From: Bacteroidales bacterium | GTDB taxonomy: Bacteria > Bacteroidota > Bacteroidia > Bacteroidales > JAADJA01 | Assembly: GCA_021740645.1 (NCBI GenBank) | Contig: JAIOZL010000005.1 | Span: 1-64,000, forward strand | Reading direction: 5' to 3' | DNA: 64,000 bases | In this document: positions 9,201 to 16,941 of the stretch, in pieces | How the letters are laid out: every line of letters starts with the position of its first letter | Position numbering within the stretch: the stretch's first letter is position 1 | Program-made: the position numbers and the translations under genes | Notes under the pieces: generated by a model | Databases searched by the model: none | What the model was told of the DNA's origin: nothing | Seen by the model: the letters and a program-made list of their open reading frames with translations, nothing else

Positions 9201-10852
9201 ATACCTACTGCACCTTTGTTTTCCATTCTGAGAAACTTTTCAGCAAAACAATTTGCCTGTTGGTACTCACCTGTATGGCAATTAATACTGAATACCACAG
9301 GTAGAAGATTACCATTATTCAGATTGGTCAAAGTAGATGTGGTATAATAAGGATGAGCCCATCCTGACCCGCCAACATAACCGTGATCGCGATGGAATAC
9401 AAAGAACTTTCCTGAATTGATGGAGGAAGTAATTTCCGTACTTCCACCATTCCAGGAAAATGATCCTGATCTTATCTCTGCGGGTAATAATTGCCCGGAG
9501 GAATAGTATCCATTATTATATCTTAGCCCACTAACACTTGCTGTGGTGCTTGAATAATAAATTCGTTGTGCCGAATACCCCTGTTGGTTTTGTAAATAAT
9601 CCCTGATTTCTTCGGCGGTATGGCAAAATCTTCTGTCAGCAAAACCATCATTGTTATCATCCTGGTATTGTGCACAACTAAGTCCATTTGTATAGAAGGC
9701 TGAGTTGACAACAGGTGATTTCTCATAATTGATGATCTTGTCAACCACAACTTGTGCTTCATCAGTATTTGTGACGGATATTCGTCCATGAGCCATGTCA
9801 GGATGCCAGTCATCAACACCATCCATACATACATAGTATAGATCTGTGGCAAAGCTTTCACCGTAAAAAGGATCAATACAAATTTTCCCTGGAATAGCAA
9901 AAGGCCCGTCATGGTCGCCAAAGAGTAATACAAAATCAGGCTTTGGATCCCAGTTATCATAACGGGATTGTATTTCCGATTTTATTTGTGTAGAGGACAG
10001 TCCGGAAATTGAAATTACTTCAACCGAATAACCCAGCTGCCTTTTCCATTCTGCTAGCTGATTTACCTGGCTTTCGTATTCCGGATGAGATACAATGATA
10101 TAGTTTTTTGCACCATTTTCGGTATTTAATTCTGTTGATTTTCCATCCGGAATGTTTTTACTATTCAGAACTGTATTTTTGAATATATTGGTAAAATGTA
10201 ATGAGTTATTGTTTCCAATGTTATCAAATGAATTTGTTGGTGAATTATAATGTGCCCGATAAGACAAATCAGTAAAAACCCTGATTGTGCCCGACACCGG
10301 ATTAAATTGTACGGGGCATACCCGAATTACTGCGACCTCAATTCCTCTTACTTTATAAGTATAAGCTATCTCCACTGGATTTTCCGGGAAAAATGCATCT
10401 GTATTGTAAACAGTTTTATTTATTTCAAATTCTGGCTCAGGAGCACCTTCAGTATCGCTGGCAGGCATTAATGCCGGGTGGATATTATAGCCATTAAATT
10501 CTTTAAAATGTGAGTTTGTAAGTTCAATACTTACTGATGAATTGTCAGGTAATGCTATGATATCATTATTAGAAGGCAGTGCTGGTAGACCCACAGTTTG
10601 CAATTTCGAAAAACCATCAATAGTTAAATACTGATAGGTTTCAATATCAATGTTTATATTAGAAACTTTTGCACCAGTAAATTGATAGGCTATTTCGAAA
10701 TATTCGTTATTTTCTGCGGAAAGATATCGTTGTGGAAGAGAGTTTTCCTCTGCAGTACTCTGCACCCCTGTAGAAAAAGAGAGGTACTGGCAGTATGCTA
10801 TGGATAGAGACAAGTATCCAAATAGCATGATTAACATGACTATTTTTTTCAT
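6263..10852 (-). CDS. Gingipain-like C25 cysteine peptidase, T9SS cargo
   Basis: The 1529-residue protein has a signal peptide (about 1-21), a C25-type propeptide, and a peptidase C25 domain from about 248 to 645. The catalytic pair is recognisable: His490 in 'FHRDHG' and Cys525 in 'SINCHTGEY'. Their spacing of 35 residues is close to the 33 in gingipain RgpB (His211/Cys244, from memory). A gingipain-like Ig domain (about 650-735), an Fn3-like domain (737-840), a choice-of-anchor-J domain (845-985), a 'WSDPSNW' beta region and a T9SS type-A sorting domain (about 1455-1529, ending 'EKVFIE') follow. C25 enzymes are secreted endopeptidases; several act in T9SS cargo maturation or nutrition. Substrate specificity cannot be read from the sequence. 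The gene is monocistronic. Confidence 0.88.
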   Translation of the reverse strand: MKKIVMLIMLFGYLSLSIAYCQYLSFSTGVQSTAEENSLPQRYLSAENNEYFEIAYQFTGAKVSNINIDIETYQYLTIDGFSKLQTVGLPALPSNNDIIALPDNSSVSIELTNSHFKEFNGYNIHPALMPASDTEGAPEPEFEINKTVYNTDAFFPENPVEIAYTYKVRGIEVAVIRVCPVQFNPVSGTIRVFTDLSYRAHYNSPTNSFDNIGNNNSLHFTNIFKNTVLNSKNIPDGKSTELNTENGAKNYIIVSHPEYESQVNQLAEWKRQLGYSVEVISISGLSSTQIKSEIQSRYDNWDPKPDFVLLFGDHDGPFAIPGKICIDPFYGESFATDLYYVCMDGVDDWHPDMAHGRISVTNTDEAQVVVDKIINYEKSPVVNSAFYTNGLSCAQYQDDNNDGFADRRFCHTAEEIRDYLQNQQGYSAQRIYYSSTTASVSGLRYNNGYYSSGQLLPAEIRSGSFSWNGGSTEITSSINSGKFFVFHRDHGYVGGSGWAHPYYTTSTLTNLNNGNLLPVVFSINCHTGEYQQANCFAEKFLRMENKGAVGIVAAAYYSFSGYNDALSIGMIDAIWPDPGLAAQFGSGGSGSNYQIGPGNEVFTMGDVINQGLYAMEMNWGGTSTNDKYQYELFHWFGDPAMKIWTQNPNSNAITATHGNDIDCSETQFLLANSSPGAIATLVLNGDLIGYTVIDESGIGHLTYSITEPGGSVWLTVSKTNHRPYVAQINVTGTCNFPPAVLTQPASLISINSAICGGLITDDYGNPVTESGIVFSTSTDPEIGGTNTVEIQTNPLVSLGLFNLDVSNLDAATTYYFKAFAINATGISYGDQFSFTTLEIGTSIPYAQTFENGGNWPIDWNTDNSSVWSFSTIWRGQNPPGGYNIYSDYSPSETGTVYSPVFNGSHKININVKFFHYWRANYSSGSQDGYFYGSRDGGNTFPFLIDEWHHMDPAEEEGEKTYDISSWADGYENISFKWEVTHSNDWYWQFDNFEIFENPIPGYWLGSGSADWSDPSNWHAGILPDINTDVILINTESGGFFPEQNSGNGAVCNNLTIEAGAHLYIPSGNSLTVNGTLVNHSGSSGLILKSDNTAAAASIIHTTPNVEAGVERYLSQMQWHFIGIPVKNALAGVFFLPGQSDIYLNAYDQSTNTWGAWIVPVTTPLTLGRGYEVWVDNNINQNETILFEGELNTGDMTTGEDGFFNLEYTPGFGLNLISNPYPSAIEADIDTWTKKSISNTVWTWDHNEGNYLFWNSTNTNNSNGYGTLPNGIIPSAQGFFVLATGANPMMTIPQRSRVNSNEGFYKNSKDILNTLKLDVEGNGYSDAIFVSFNAEANNGYENDYDVSKLYGLPEAPQLYSVVDGYPCSINTLAPINIQKTVQLGFECAVEEVFTFEADGLESFDGGTPIFLEDTKEDHIINLYTTNTYSFLHKPANDPHRFLLHFGDPNGTKDIFSSPFLIYSFEKNVYVQLNTPTNYSVQIYDMMGKEIFQKILFGNGLNKLRILEDTGFYLVKLSTENETYVEKVFIE

Positions 10853-11084
10853 AATAAAAATTCTTTGGGTTGAGATGTTATAATGTTGGGATTCGGGTTC
10901 TAGATCATCACATATTCATATATCACTCGTTTTAATTAATAATTCAATTCATTTCAATCAGTTGTGTTTTTTCATAATTACCCAATTTATACGCCTTTAA
11001 AAACACTTGGTTTCTAAAAGTTCTAAATAAATTGAATTTTAAGTTAACATTATTAAGAAAGTGATATGTTCTATTACAAATCCA

Positions 11085-11092
11085 TATATTTG
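11085..11092 (+). promoter_or_regulatory. -7 box upstream of the phosphofructokinase gene
   Basis: TATATTTG matches TAnnTTTG. It lies 21 bases before the ATG at 11114 and inside the longer frame that starts at 11066, which favours the downstream start. No clear -33 element was seen. Confidence 0.4.
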
Positions 11093-11113
11093 CGCGCACA
11101 AAATAATATTACA

Positions 11114-12334
11114 ATGAAAAAATCGATTGCTATACTCGCTGGCGGTGGGCCAGCTCCGGGAATTAATACAGTAATTGCCTCCGTTGCAAAAGTATTTTTG
11201 AAAGATGGTTACAGAGTTTTAGGACTTCATGATGGCTACAAAGGATTGTTTTCGTTTAAACCTGAGGTAATAGAGTTTGACTTTAGTTTATGCGATAAAA
11301 TCATGAACCTGGGTGGTTCGGTATTGCAAATGAGCAGGCATAAACCAAAAAATGATGAATTCAGGACCGATTTTTTTGTAATTAATAAAGTAAAACTATT
11401 GGTTACTATAGGTGGGGATGATACGGCCTCCACCGCCAACAGGATCAGTAAATATTTAGCGGAAAATAATATCAGTATTCAAAATATCCATGTTCCCAAA
11501 ACGATTGATAATGATCTGCCTCTTCCGGCTGGAACTCCTACTTTTGGCTATCAATCAGCCAAAGAAACAGGGGTGAAAATTGCCACTACTGTTTACGAAG
11601 ATGCCCGTACAAGCGGAAACTGGTTTGTAGTTTCAGCTATGGGTCGTGAAGCTGGCCATCTTGCTTTTGGTATAGGGGCGGCCTGTCATTACCCAATGAT
11701 CATTATTCCGGAGATGTTCAATGAATCAAAAGTTTCATTTGATAAGATCATTAATCTGGTGATTTCATCCATAATTAAAAGAAAAATACTTGGAATCCAA
11801 TATGGTGCTGCTATCATTAGTGAAGGGGTTTTCCATTTTATGACCAATTCGGAAATTGAAGCCACTGATATTAATTTTACCTACGATGATCATGGCCATC
11901 CAGAACTTGGAAATGTGAGTAAAGCCCATATTTTTAATATGCTGTTGCAGCGAAAGTTGAAGGAACTTAAAATAGATGTAAAAAGTCGTCCTGTTGAACT
12001 TGGGTATGAATTACGGTGCGTAACTCCTACAGCTTTTGATCTGTTATATTGCTCTTTGCTTGGAATTGGGGTTAAAATTCTATTTGAAGAAGGAAAAACA
12101 GGGTGTATGGTAACCTCTAATCCTCAAGGTGATATTATCCCACTTTTCCTAAAAGATGTGGAAGATAAAAACGGAAAAGTTAAACCAAGGTTGGTCGACA
12201 TCAATTGTCAAAAGTCAAATTTGGTATTCCGTCATAATCTTCATTTTATTCACGAGAAAGATTATGAAGCGGCAAAGCAATATGTTTCTAATCCAGAAGA
12301 GTTCGATCTCCTTAAAATACTTAACTGGGATTAA
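11114..12334 (+). CDS. pfp: Pyrophosphate-dependent 6-phosphofructokinase (diphosphate:fructose-6-phosphate 1-phosphotransferase)
   Basis: The 406-residue cytosolic enzyme interconverts fructose-6-phosphate and fructose-1,6-bisphosphate, the key step of glycolysis. The nucleotide/PPi site shows 'GGGPAPGIN' (residues 10-18) and 'GGDDT' (100-104). Having Asp where ATP-dependent enzymes carry Gly (GGDGS) is the classic marker of PPi use. The catalytic 'PKTIDNDLP' (from residue 128) carries the expected Lys and Asp residues. The ATG at 11114 is preferred over 11066 because homology begins at 'KKSIAILAGGG' and a -7 box lies between the two. Phosphoryl-donor preference is inferred from the motif only. 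It stands alone upstream of the RND exporter gene. Confidence 0.88.
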   Translation: MKKSIAILAGGGPAPGINTVIASVAKVFLKDGYRVLGLHDGYKGLFSFKPEVIEFDFSLCDKIMNLGGSVLQMSRHKPKNDEFRTDFFVINKVKLLVTIGGDDTASTANRISKYLAENNISIQNIHVPKTIDNDLPLPAGTPTFGYQSAKETGVKIATTVYEDARTSGNWFVVSAMGREAGHLAFGIGAACHYPMIIIPEMFNESKVSFDKIINLVISSIIKRKILGIQYGAAIISEGVFHFMTNSEIEATDINFTYDDHGHPELGNVSKAHIFNMLLQRKLKELKIDVKSRPVELGYELRCVTPTAFDLLYCSLLGIGVKILFEEGKTGCMVTSNPQGDIIPLFLKDVEDKNGKVKPRLVDINCQKSNLVFRHNLHFIHEKDYEAAKQYVSNPEEFDLLKILNWD

Positions 12335-12470
12335 TTAAAAAATATTATTCATTGTAAATGAATCCTTCCAGGGATAAATTAGCTTTAATATATTTTATTT
12401 TAGGCCGGAATATAGTAATTTCGTACACTTTCTTAACCAAATAGGTTAATTTATTTATTTTCAATACCTT

Positions 12471-14873
12471 ATGTGGGTTTATCTTGTTCGGCATATACTT
12501 CGTTACAGATTAATAAACCTGCTGGTGATTATATTACTTACGGCGTTTATGGGGTATCATGCCTTAAAAGTCCAGATGTCTTATGAGTTTACCAGCCTAT
12601 TACCCCAATCAGACAGCGCACATATTGTTTATGAAAAATTCAAAGACCGGTTTGGTAAAGATGGAAGTGTACTCTTTGTAGGCATGCAATCGGAGGACAT
12701 CTTTCAACTTGAAAAATTTCAGGCTTTATATGACTTAACAAACGATATCAAAAAAATCGATGGGGTGGAAGAGGTTCTCTCTCTTACCCGATTGTTTAAC
12801 CTGGAAAAGGATAATGAACTTCGGCAGTTTGATTTTGTCCCTATTGTCATAAACCGCCCTGAAATTCAAGAAGAAGTAGATAGCCTGAAAAAGGAAATAT
12901 ACAACCTTCCCTTTTATAATGGGTTAATGTTTAACCAGGAAACCAGTGTTAACCTTATCGCCATAACATTAAATGAAAAAAAGCTAAATACCAAAGACCG
13001 GATCCACCTGGTTAATGCAATAAAATACCGGGCAGAGCTATTTAGTGCTGAAAGCGGAATAGAACTGCATTATTCGGGACTTCCTTATATACGCATCATT
13101 ACCTCAGAAATGCTTGAACAGGAATCCAAATTTTTTGTGGTTCTGGCAATGATCATCGCTTCTATTATTCTTCTTTTATTTTTCAAATCCATAAAGGCAG
13201 TGATCTTTCCTATGCTGATCGTTTTGGTTTCGCTGATATGGGTATTTGGTACCATGTCGCTGCTCGATTTTAAAGTCACTATGCTTACTGCAGTTTTTCC
13301 GCCCTTATTAATTGTGATCGTGGTTGAGAATTGTATTTTTCTGTTGAATAAATATTATAATGAATACCGCTCACATGGCAATAAGGTAAAGTCCCTCTCC
13401 AGGGTAGTGCAACGGATAGGAAATGCAAACCTCCTCACCAATGCTACAACAGCTGCCGGTTTTGCTGCTTTTATCGTGACTGGTAATAGCCTCCTGGTTC
13501 AGTTTGGGGTAATCGCTTCTATTAACATTTTAGTGGCCTATATACTTTCTTTGTTTCTTATCCCCATCTTTTACAGTTACCTTCCCCCACCATCGTCAAG
13601 GCATACGCGGCATCTTGATAAGAGTATGGTTGCAAAGCTGATACCCAAAGTCGTTAATACGGTATTAACGAAAAGGAATTATATTTATATAACTGCTTTG
13701 GGACTTCTTGTGATAGCAATTTTTGGTGTAAGTAAACTGCAAACCACCGGAAGGATTGTGGATGATATTCCTCAAAAAGATGCCTTGTATAAAGACCTGA
13801 TGTTTATTGAACATCATTTTAAGGGGGTTATGCCACTAGAGTTTAGTATAGATACCAGGAAACCTAAAGGGGTTTTGAAATTATCTACCATTGATAAAAT
13901 TGAAGAGCTCCAGGAAGTAATTTCAAGTTATCCCGAATTGTCAAGGTCGCTTTCCATTGCGGAGGTTTTGAAATTTGCCAAGCAAGCATTTTATAATGGT
14001 AAAATATCGATGTACAGCCTGCCGAACAGCAATGAAAAGAATTTTATCCTGAGGTATATGCCTAAAAATGAATCGGGCAAAAGAACCATCCTCAACCAGT
14101 TTATTGATACTACGATGCAATATACCCGCATCAGCACACAGATGGCTAACATTGGTACTTTTGATATCCAAAGAATTAAGGACGACATCAGACCTAAAAT
14201 CGACAGTATATTCCCTAAGGATAAATTTGACGTAGAAATTACCGGAACAAGTGTGGTATTTTTAAAAGGATCGCAATACCTGGTTAAAAACCTCTTCACA
14301 AGTTTGCTTTTAGCCCTGGTTATAATTACCATTTTAATGGCCTTGCTTTTTACTTCTATCCGGATGATCATTATATCTCTTATCCCTAATATAATACCTC
14401 TTATAATGACGGCTGCCATGATGGGTTATATCGGCATTCCAATCAAACCTTCTACGGTACTAATTTTTAGTATTGCTTTGGGGATATCGGTAGATAATGC
14501 AATTCACTTCCTTTCGAGGTATCGTTTGCAACTGATCATCAATAACTGGAAGATTAAAGAATCCGTGATAGCTGCCCTCAAAGAAACCGGGTTTAGCATG
14601 ATCTATTCTTCCGTGGTGCTGTTCTTCGGATTTATCATTTTTGTATTGTCATCATTTGGGGGTACTGAATCCCTGGGATACCTTATCGCTTTTACACTTG
14701 CTGTTGCTCTCTTCTCTAATCTTTTCATATTGCCTTCTTTGATTCTTTCGTTGGATAAGTACATCACCACCAAAACTTTTAAAGATCCCCTTTTGGAAAT
14801 CTTTGATGAAGAGGAAGACATTGAATTAAGCGACCTGGAAATTGAGCATATTGATACACGAGGATCGGCATAG
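12471..14873 (+). CDS. RND-superfamily (MMPL-type) inner-membrane exporter
   Basis: The 800-residue polytopic protein has the duplicated RND layout. In each half, one helix (about 13-33 and 402-422) precedes a large extracytoplasmic domain, which is followed by a bundle of about five helices (about 219-372 and 619-765). The second bundle has 'IALGISVDNAIHFLSRYR', typical of MMPL/patched-like transporters. At about 800 residues it is shorter than the AcrB group (about 1040) and fits MMPL or hopanoid/lipid exporters. No membrane-fusion protein or TolC partner is adjacent. The acidic C-terminus ('DEEEDIELSDLE') is cytosolic. The substrate is unknown; lipid or isoprenoid export would suit the nearby prenyl synthase, but that is speculation. 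Confidence 0.82.
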   Translation: MWVYLVRHILRYRLINLLVIILLTAFMGYHALKVQMSYEFTSLLPQSDSAHIVYEKFKDRFGKDGSVLFVGMQSEDIFQLEKFQALYDLTNDIKKIDGVEEVLSLTRLFNLEKDNELRQFDFVPIVINRPEIQEEVDSLKKEIYNLPFYNGLMFNQETSVNLIAITLNEKKLNTKDRIHLVNAIKYRAELFSAESGIELHYSGLPYIRIITSEMLEQESKFFVVLAMIIASIILLLFFKSIKAVIFPMLIVLVSLIWVFGTMSLLDFKVTMLTAVFPPLLIVIVVENCIFLLNKYYNEYRSHGNKVKSLSRVVQRIGNANLLTNATTAAGFAAFIVTGNSLLVQFGVIASINILVAYILSLFLIPIFYSYLPPPSSRHTRHLDKSMVAKLIPKVVNTVLTKRNYIYITALGLLVIAIFGVSKLQTTGRIVDDIPQKDALYKDLMFIEHHFKGVMPLEFSIDTRKPKGVLKLSTIDKIEELQEVISSYPELSRSLSIAEVLKFAKQAFYNGKISMYSLPNSNEKNFILRYMPKNESGKRTILNQFIDTTMQYTRISTQMANIGTFDIQRIKDDIRPKIDSIFPKDKFDVEITGTSVVFLKGSQYLVKNLFTSLLLALVIITILMALLFTSIRMIIISLIPNIIPLIMTAAMMGYIGIPIKPSTVLIFSIALGISVDNAIHFLSRYRLQLIINNWKIKESVIAALKETGFSMIYSSVVLFFGFIIFVLSSFGGTESLGYLIAFTLAVALFSNLFILPSLILSLDKYITTKTFKDPLLEIFDEEEDIELSDLEIEHIDTRGSA

Positions 14874-14913
14874 AATTTCATGCATCCTTTATTATTTCTC
14901 ACCCTAATTTATT

Positions 14914-14921
14914 TATATTTG
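14914..14921 (+). promoter_or_regulatory. -7 box upstream of rfbA
   Basis: TATATTTG lies 31 bases before the rfbA ATG and matches TAnnTTTG. No clear -33 element was seen. Confidence 0.4.
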
Positions 14922-14952
14922 CAGACCAACAAATTAAACTAACCTTCGTTTC

Positions 14953-15819
14953 ATGAAAGGAATAATACTTGCCGGGGGTGCCGGTACTCGCTTACATCCC
15001 ATCACACTTGGGATTAGTAAACAAATAATGCCGATTTACGACAAACCTATGATTTATTATCCTCTTTCAATCTTGATGATGGCCGGGATTAGGGATGTAC
15101 TTATTATTTCCACGCCCCAGGATCTGCCCAATTTTGAAAAGTTATTGGGTGACGGCAAAAATCTGGGATGTAATTTCCAATACAAAGTGCAGGAGATCCC
15201 TAATGGTTTGGCCCAGGCTTTTGTGCTGGGCGAAGAGTTTATTGGAAAAGATAAAGTGGCCCTTGTATTGGGTGATAATATTTTTTATGGCAGGGGCCTC
15301 GACCGTTTATTAAAAGAAAGCAGTGATCCTGATGGCGGACTTGTTTTTGCCTACCATGTTTCTGATCCTGAAAGATACGGGGTAGTTGAATTTGATAAAA
15401 ACCAAAAAGCGATTTCTATCGAGGAAAAACCAAAAAACCCAAAGTCAAAGTTTGCGGTTCCCGGACTATATTTTTATGATAATTCGGTGGTTGAGGTGGC
15501 AAAAAACCTTAAGCCAAGTGCAAGAGGTGAATATGAGATTACCGATATAAATAAATATTACCTTGAGCAAAATAGGTTAAAGGTTGGAATTTTAAGCAGA
15601 GGAACAGCCTGGTTAGATACCGGCACTTTTGAATCCTTACTGGAAGCTTCTATGTTTGTGCAGGTAATTGAAAAACGACAGGGGTTAAAGATCGGCTGTA
15701 TTGAAGAAATTGCTTTTCGGAACAACTTCATTGATAAAGAACAATTAATTAAACTTGCCGAACCTCTTTTAAAAAGCGGTTACGGACAATATTTGCAAAG
15801 CATACTTGACCAGGACTAA
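14953..15819 (+). CDS. rfbA: Glucose-1-phosphate thymidylyltransferase (RmlA)
   Basis: The 288-residue enzyme makes dTDP-glucose from glucose-1-phosphate and dTTP, the first step of dTDP-L-rhamnose and related sugar synthesis for surface polysaccharides. The signature '[11 protein letters not shown]' (6-16) binds the nucleotide, '[18 protein letters not shown]' follows, and 'LGDNIFYG' (106-113) carries the metal-binding Asp108. Length matches the family (about 290). The usual partners rmlB, rmlC and rmlD are not nearby. The gene ends 9 bases before the polyprenyl synthase gene, so the two are probably co-transcribed; both could feed polysaccharide assembly. Confidence 0.93.
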   Translation: MKGIILAGGAGTRLHPITLGISKQIMPIYDKPMIYYPLSILMMAGIRDVLIISTPQDLPNFEKLLGDGKNLGCNFQYKVQEIPNGLAQAFVLGEEFIGKDKVALVLGDNIFYGRGLDRLLKESSDPDGGLVFAYHVSDPERYGVVEFDKNQKAISIEEKPKNPKSKFAVPGLYFYDNSVVEVAKNLKPSARGEYEITDINKYYLEQNRLKVGILSRGTAWLDTGTFESLLEASMFVQVIEKRQGLKIGCIEEIAFRNNFIDKEQLIKLAEPLLKSGYGQYLQSILDQD

Positions 15820-15828
15820 TAATTTAAG

Positions 15829-16803
15829 ATGCTCCCACTTACTGAACTAACGAAACTGATCAATAGCAGGATTGAACAACTGGACTTTAAAAAACCTCCG
15901 GTTGAATTGTATGACCCTATTCAATATACTCTTAATTTAGGAGGGAAAAGACTCCGGCCAGCCCTATGTTTACTGGCCTGTGATTTGGTGGGTGGCAATG
16001 TGAAAGATGCCCTTGACCCGGCAATTGGTATTGAGATATTTCACAACTTTACCCTTCTCCATGATGACATTATGGATGGTGCCCCTATTAGAAGGGGAAA
16101 GCCAACGGTATATAAAAAGTGGAATACCAATGTGGCCATTCTTTCCGGAGATACCATGATGGCCCTGTCCTACGAACACATCATGAAAGCTCCTGAAAAC
16201 CTAAGGTCGAAAATCTTTTTAATATTTAATGAAACGGCTATTGAGGTTTGTGAAGGGCAGCAATATGATATGAATTTTGAAATTTCTGCCAATGTTTCAA
16301 TTGACGATTACCTGGAAATGATCAGGCTTAAAACAGCCGTTTTACTGGCTGCTAGTTTAAAGATCGGGGTGATAATTGGTGGCGCTGACGATAAGGTTGC
16401 TAGATTGATTTACGATTTTGGTGAAAATATCGGGATTGCCTTTCAGTTAATGGATGACTTGCTGGATGTTTATAGTAAACAGGAAAAGTTTGGTAAAACC
16501 ACTGGGGGAGATATTCTCGCCAACAAAAAAACCTATCTGTACTTAAAAGCTTTTGAAATTGCTGAAGGTGAAGAGTTGGATCAACTTCAAACTGCTTTCA
16601 ACGAAGAGGCCATCAGGCCACAAGAAAAGGTAATCAGTGTAAAAACTCTTTACGATAAACTTGGCATTAAAACCCTGACTGAAGAAAAAATGGATCATTA
16701 TTACAATAAAGCTATGGAATCCCTTTCGCAAATAGCACTTCACCCTGAGAAAAAGAAAACCCTGATAGATTTTGCCAGGAAACTGAGAAGCAGGGATTAT
16801 TAG
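15829..16803 (+). CDS. Trans-isoprenyl diphosphate synthase (polyprenyl synthetase family)
   Basis: The 324-residue enzyme condenses isopentenyl diphosphate with allylic diphosphates. The first Asp-rich motif 'DDIMD' (79-83) and the second 'DDLLD' (209-213) are intact, as is 'GGKRLRP' (38-44) for substrate phosphate binding. Phe74, five residues before the first motif, suggests a short-to-medium product (C15-C20). DDxxD without a two-residue insertion argues against the standard bacterial IspA form. Candidate roles are geranylgeranyl, farnesyl or quinone-side-chain synthesis; the exact product is uncertain. It lies 9 bases behind rfbA, in the same orientation. Confidence 0.88.
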   Translation: MLPLTELTKLINSRIEQLDFKKPPVELYDPIQYTLNLGGKRLRPALCLLACDLVGGNVKDALDPAIGIEIFHNFTLLHDDIMDGAPIRRGKPTVYKKWNTNVAILSGDTMMALSYEHIMKAPENLRSKIFLIFNETAIEVCEGQQYDMNFEISANVSIDDYLEMIRLKTAVLLAASLKIGVIIGGADDKVARLIYDFGENIGIAFQLMDDLLDVYSKQEKFGKTTGGDILANKKTYLYLKAFEIAEGEELDQLQTAFNEEAIRPQEKVISVKTLYDKLGIKTLTEEKMDHYYNKAMESLSQIALHPEKKKTLIDFARKLRSRDY

Positions 16804-16824
16804 GATGGTATATCTTCTATAAAC

Positions 16825-16941
16825 ATGAGTAAATCACTAATGAGTTTACTTTTATTTCCTGGAACTAAATTCGGGATTTCAGTTAAGGCAATAATAATCA
16901 TATTCCTTATGTTGAATGCGTATTTTGGCGGGATTTTCTAA
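16825..16941 (+). CDS. Possible 38-residue membrane micropeptide
   Basis: An ATG frame directly after the prenyl synthase encodes 38 residues: a short polar start and one hydrophobic helix (about residues 19-38) ending 'NAYFGGIF'. Its last codons overlap the end of the convergent ABC-F gene. No clear ribosome-binding site was seen. It could be read-through of AT-rich DNA and is kept only as a weak candidate. Confidence 0.15.
   Translation: MSKSLMSLLLFPGTKFGISVKAIIIIFLMLNAYFGGIF

Noticed and set aside
9523-9960. 145-residue open frame on the minus strand
   Set aside because: Out of frame inside the C25 peptidase gene, whose frame holds the catalytic residues.
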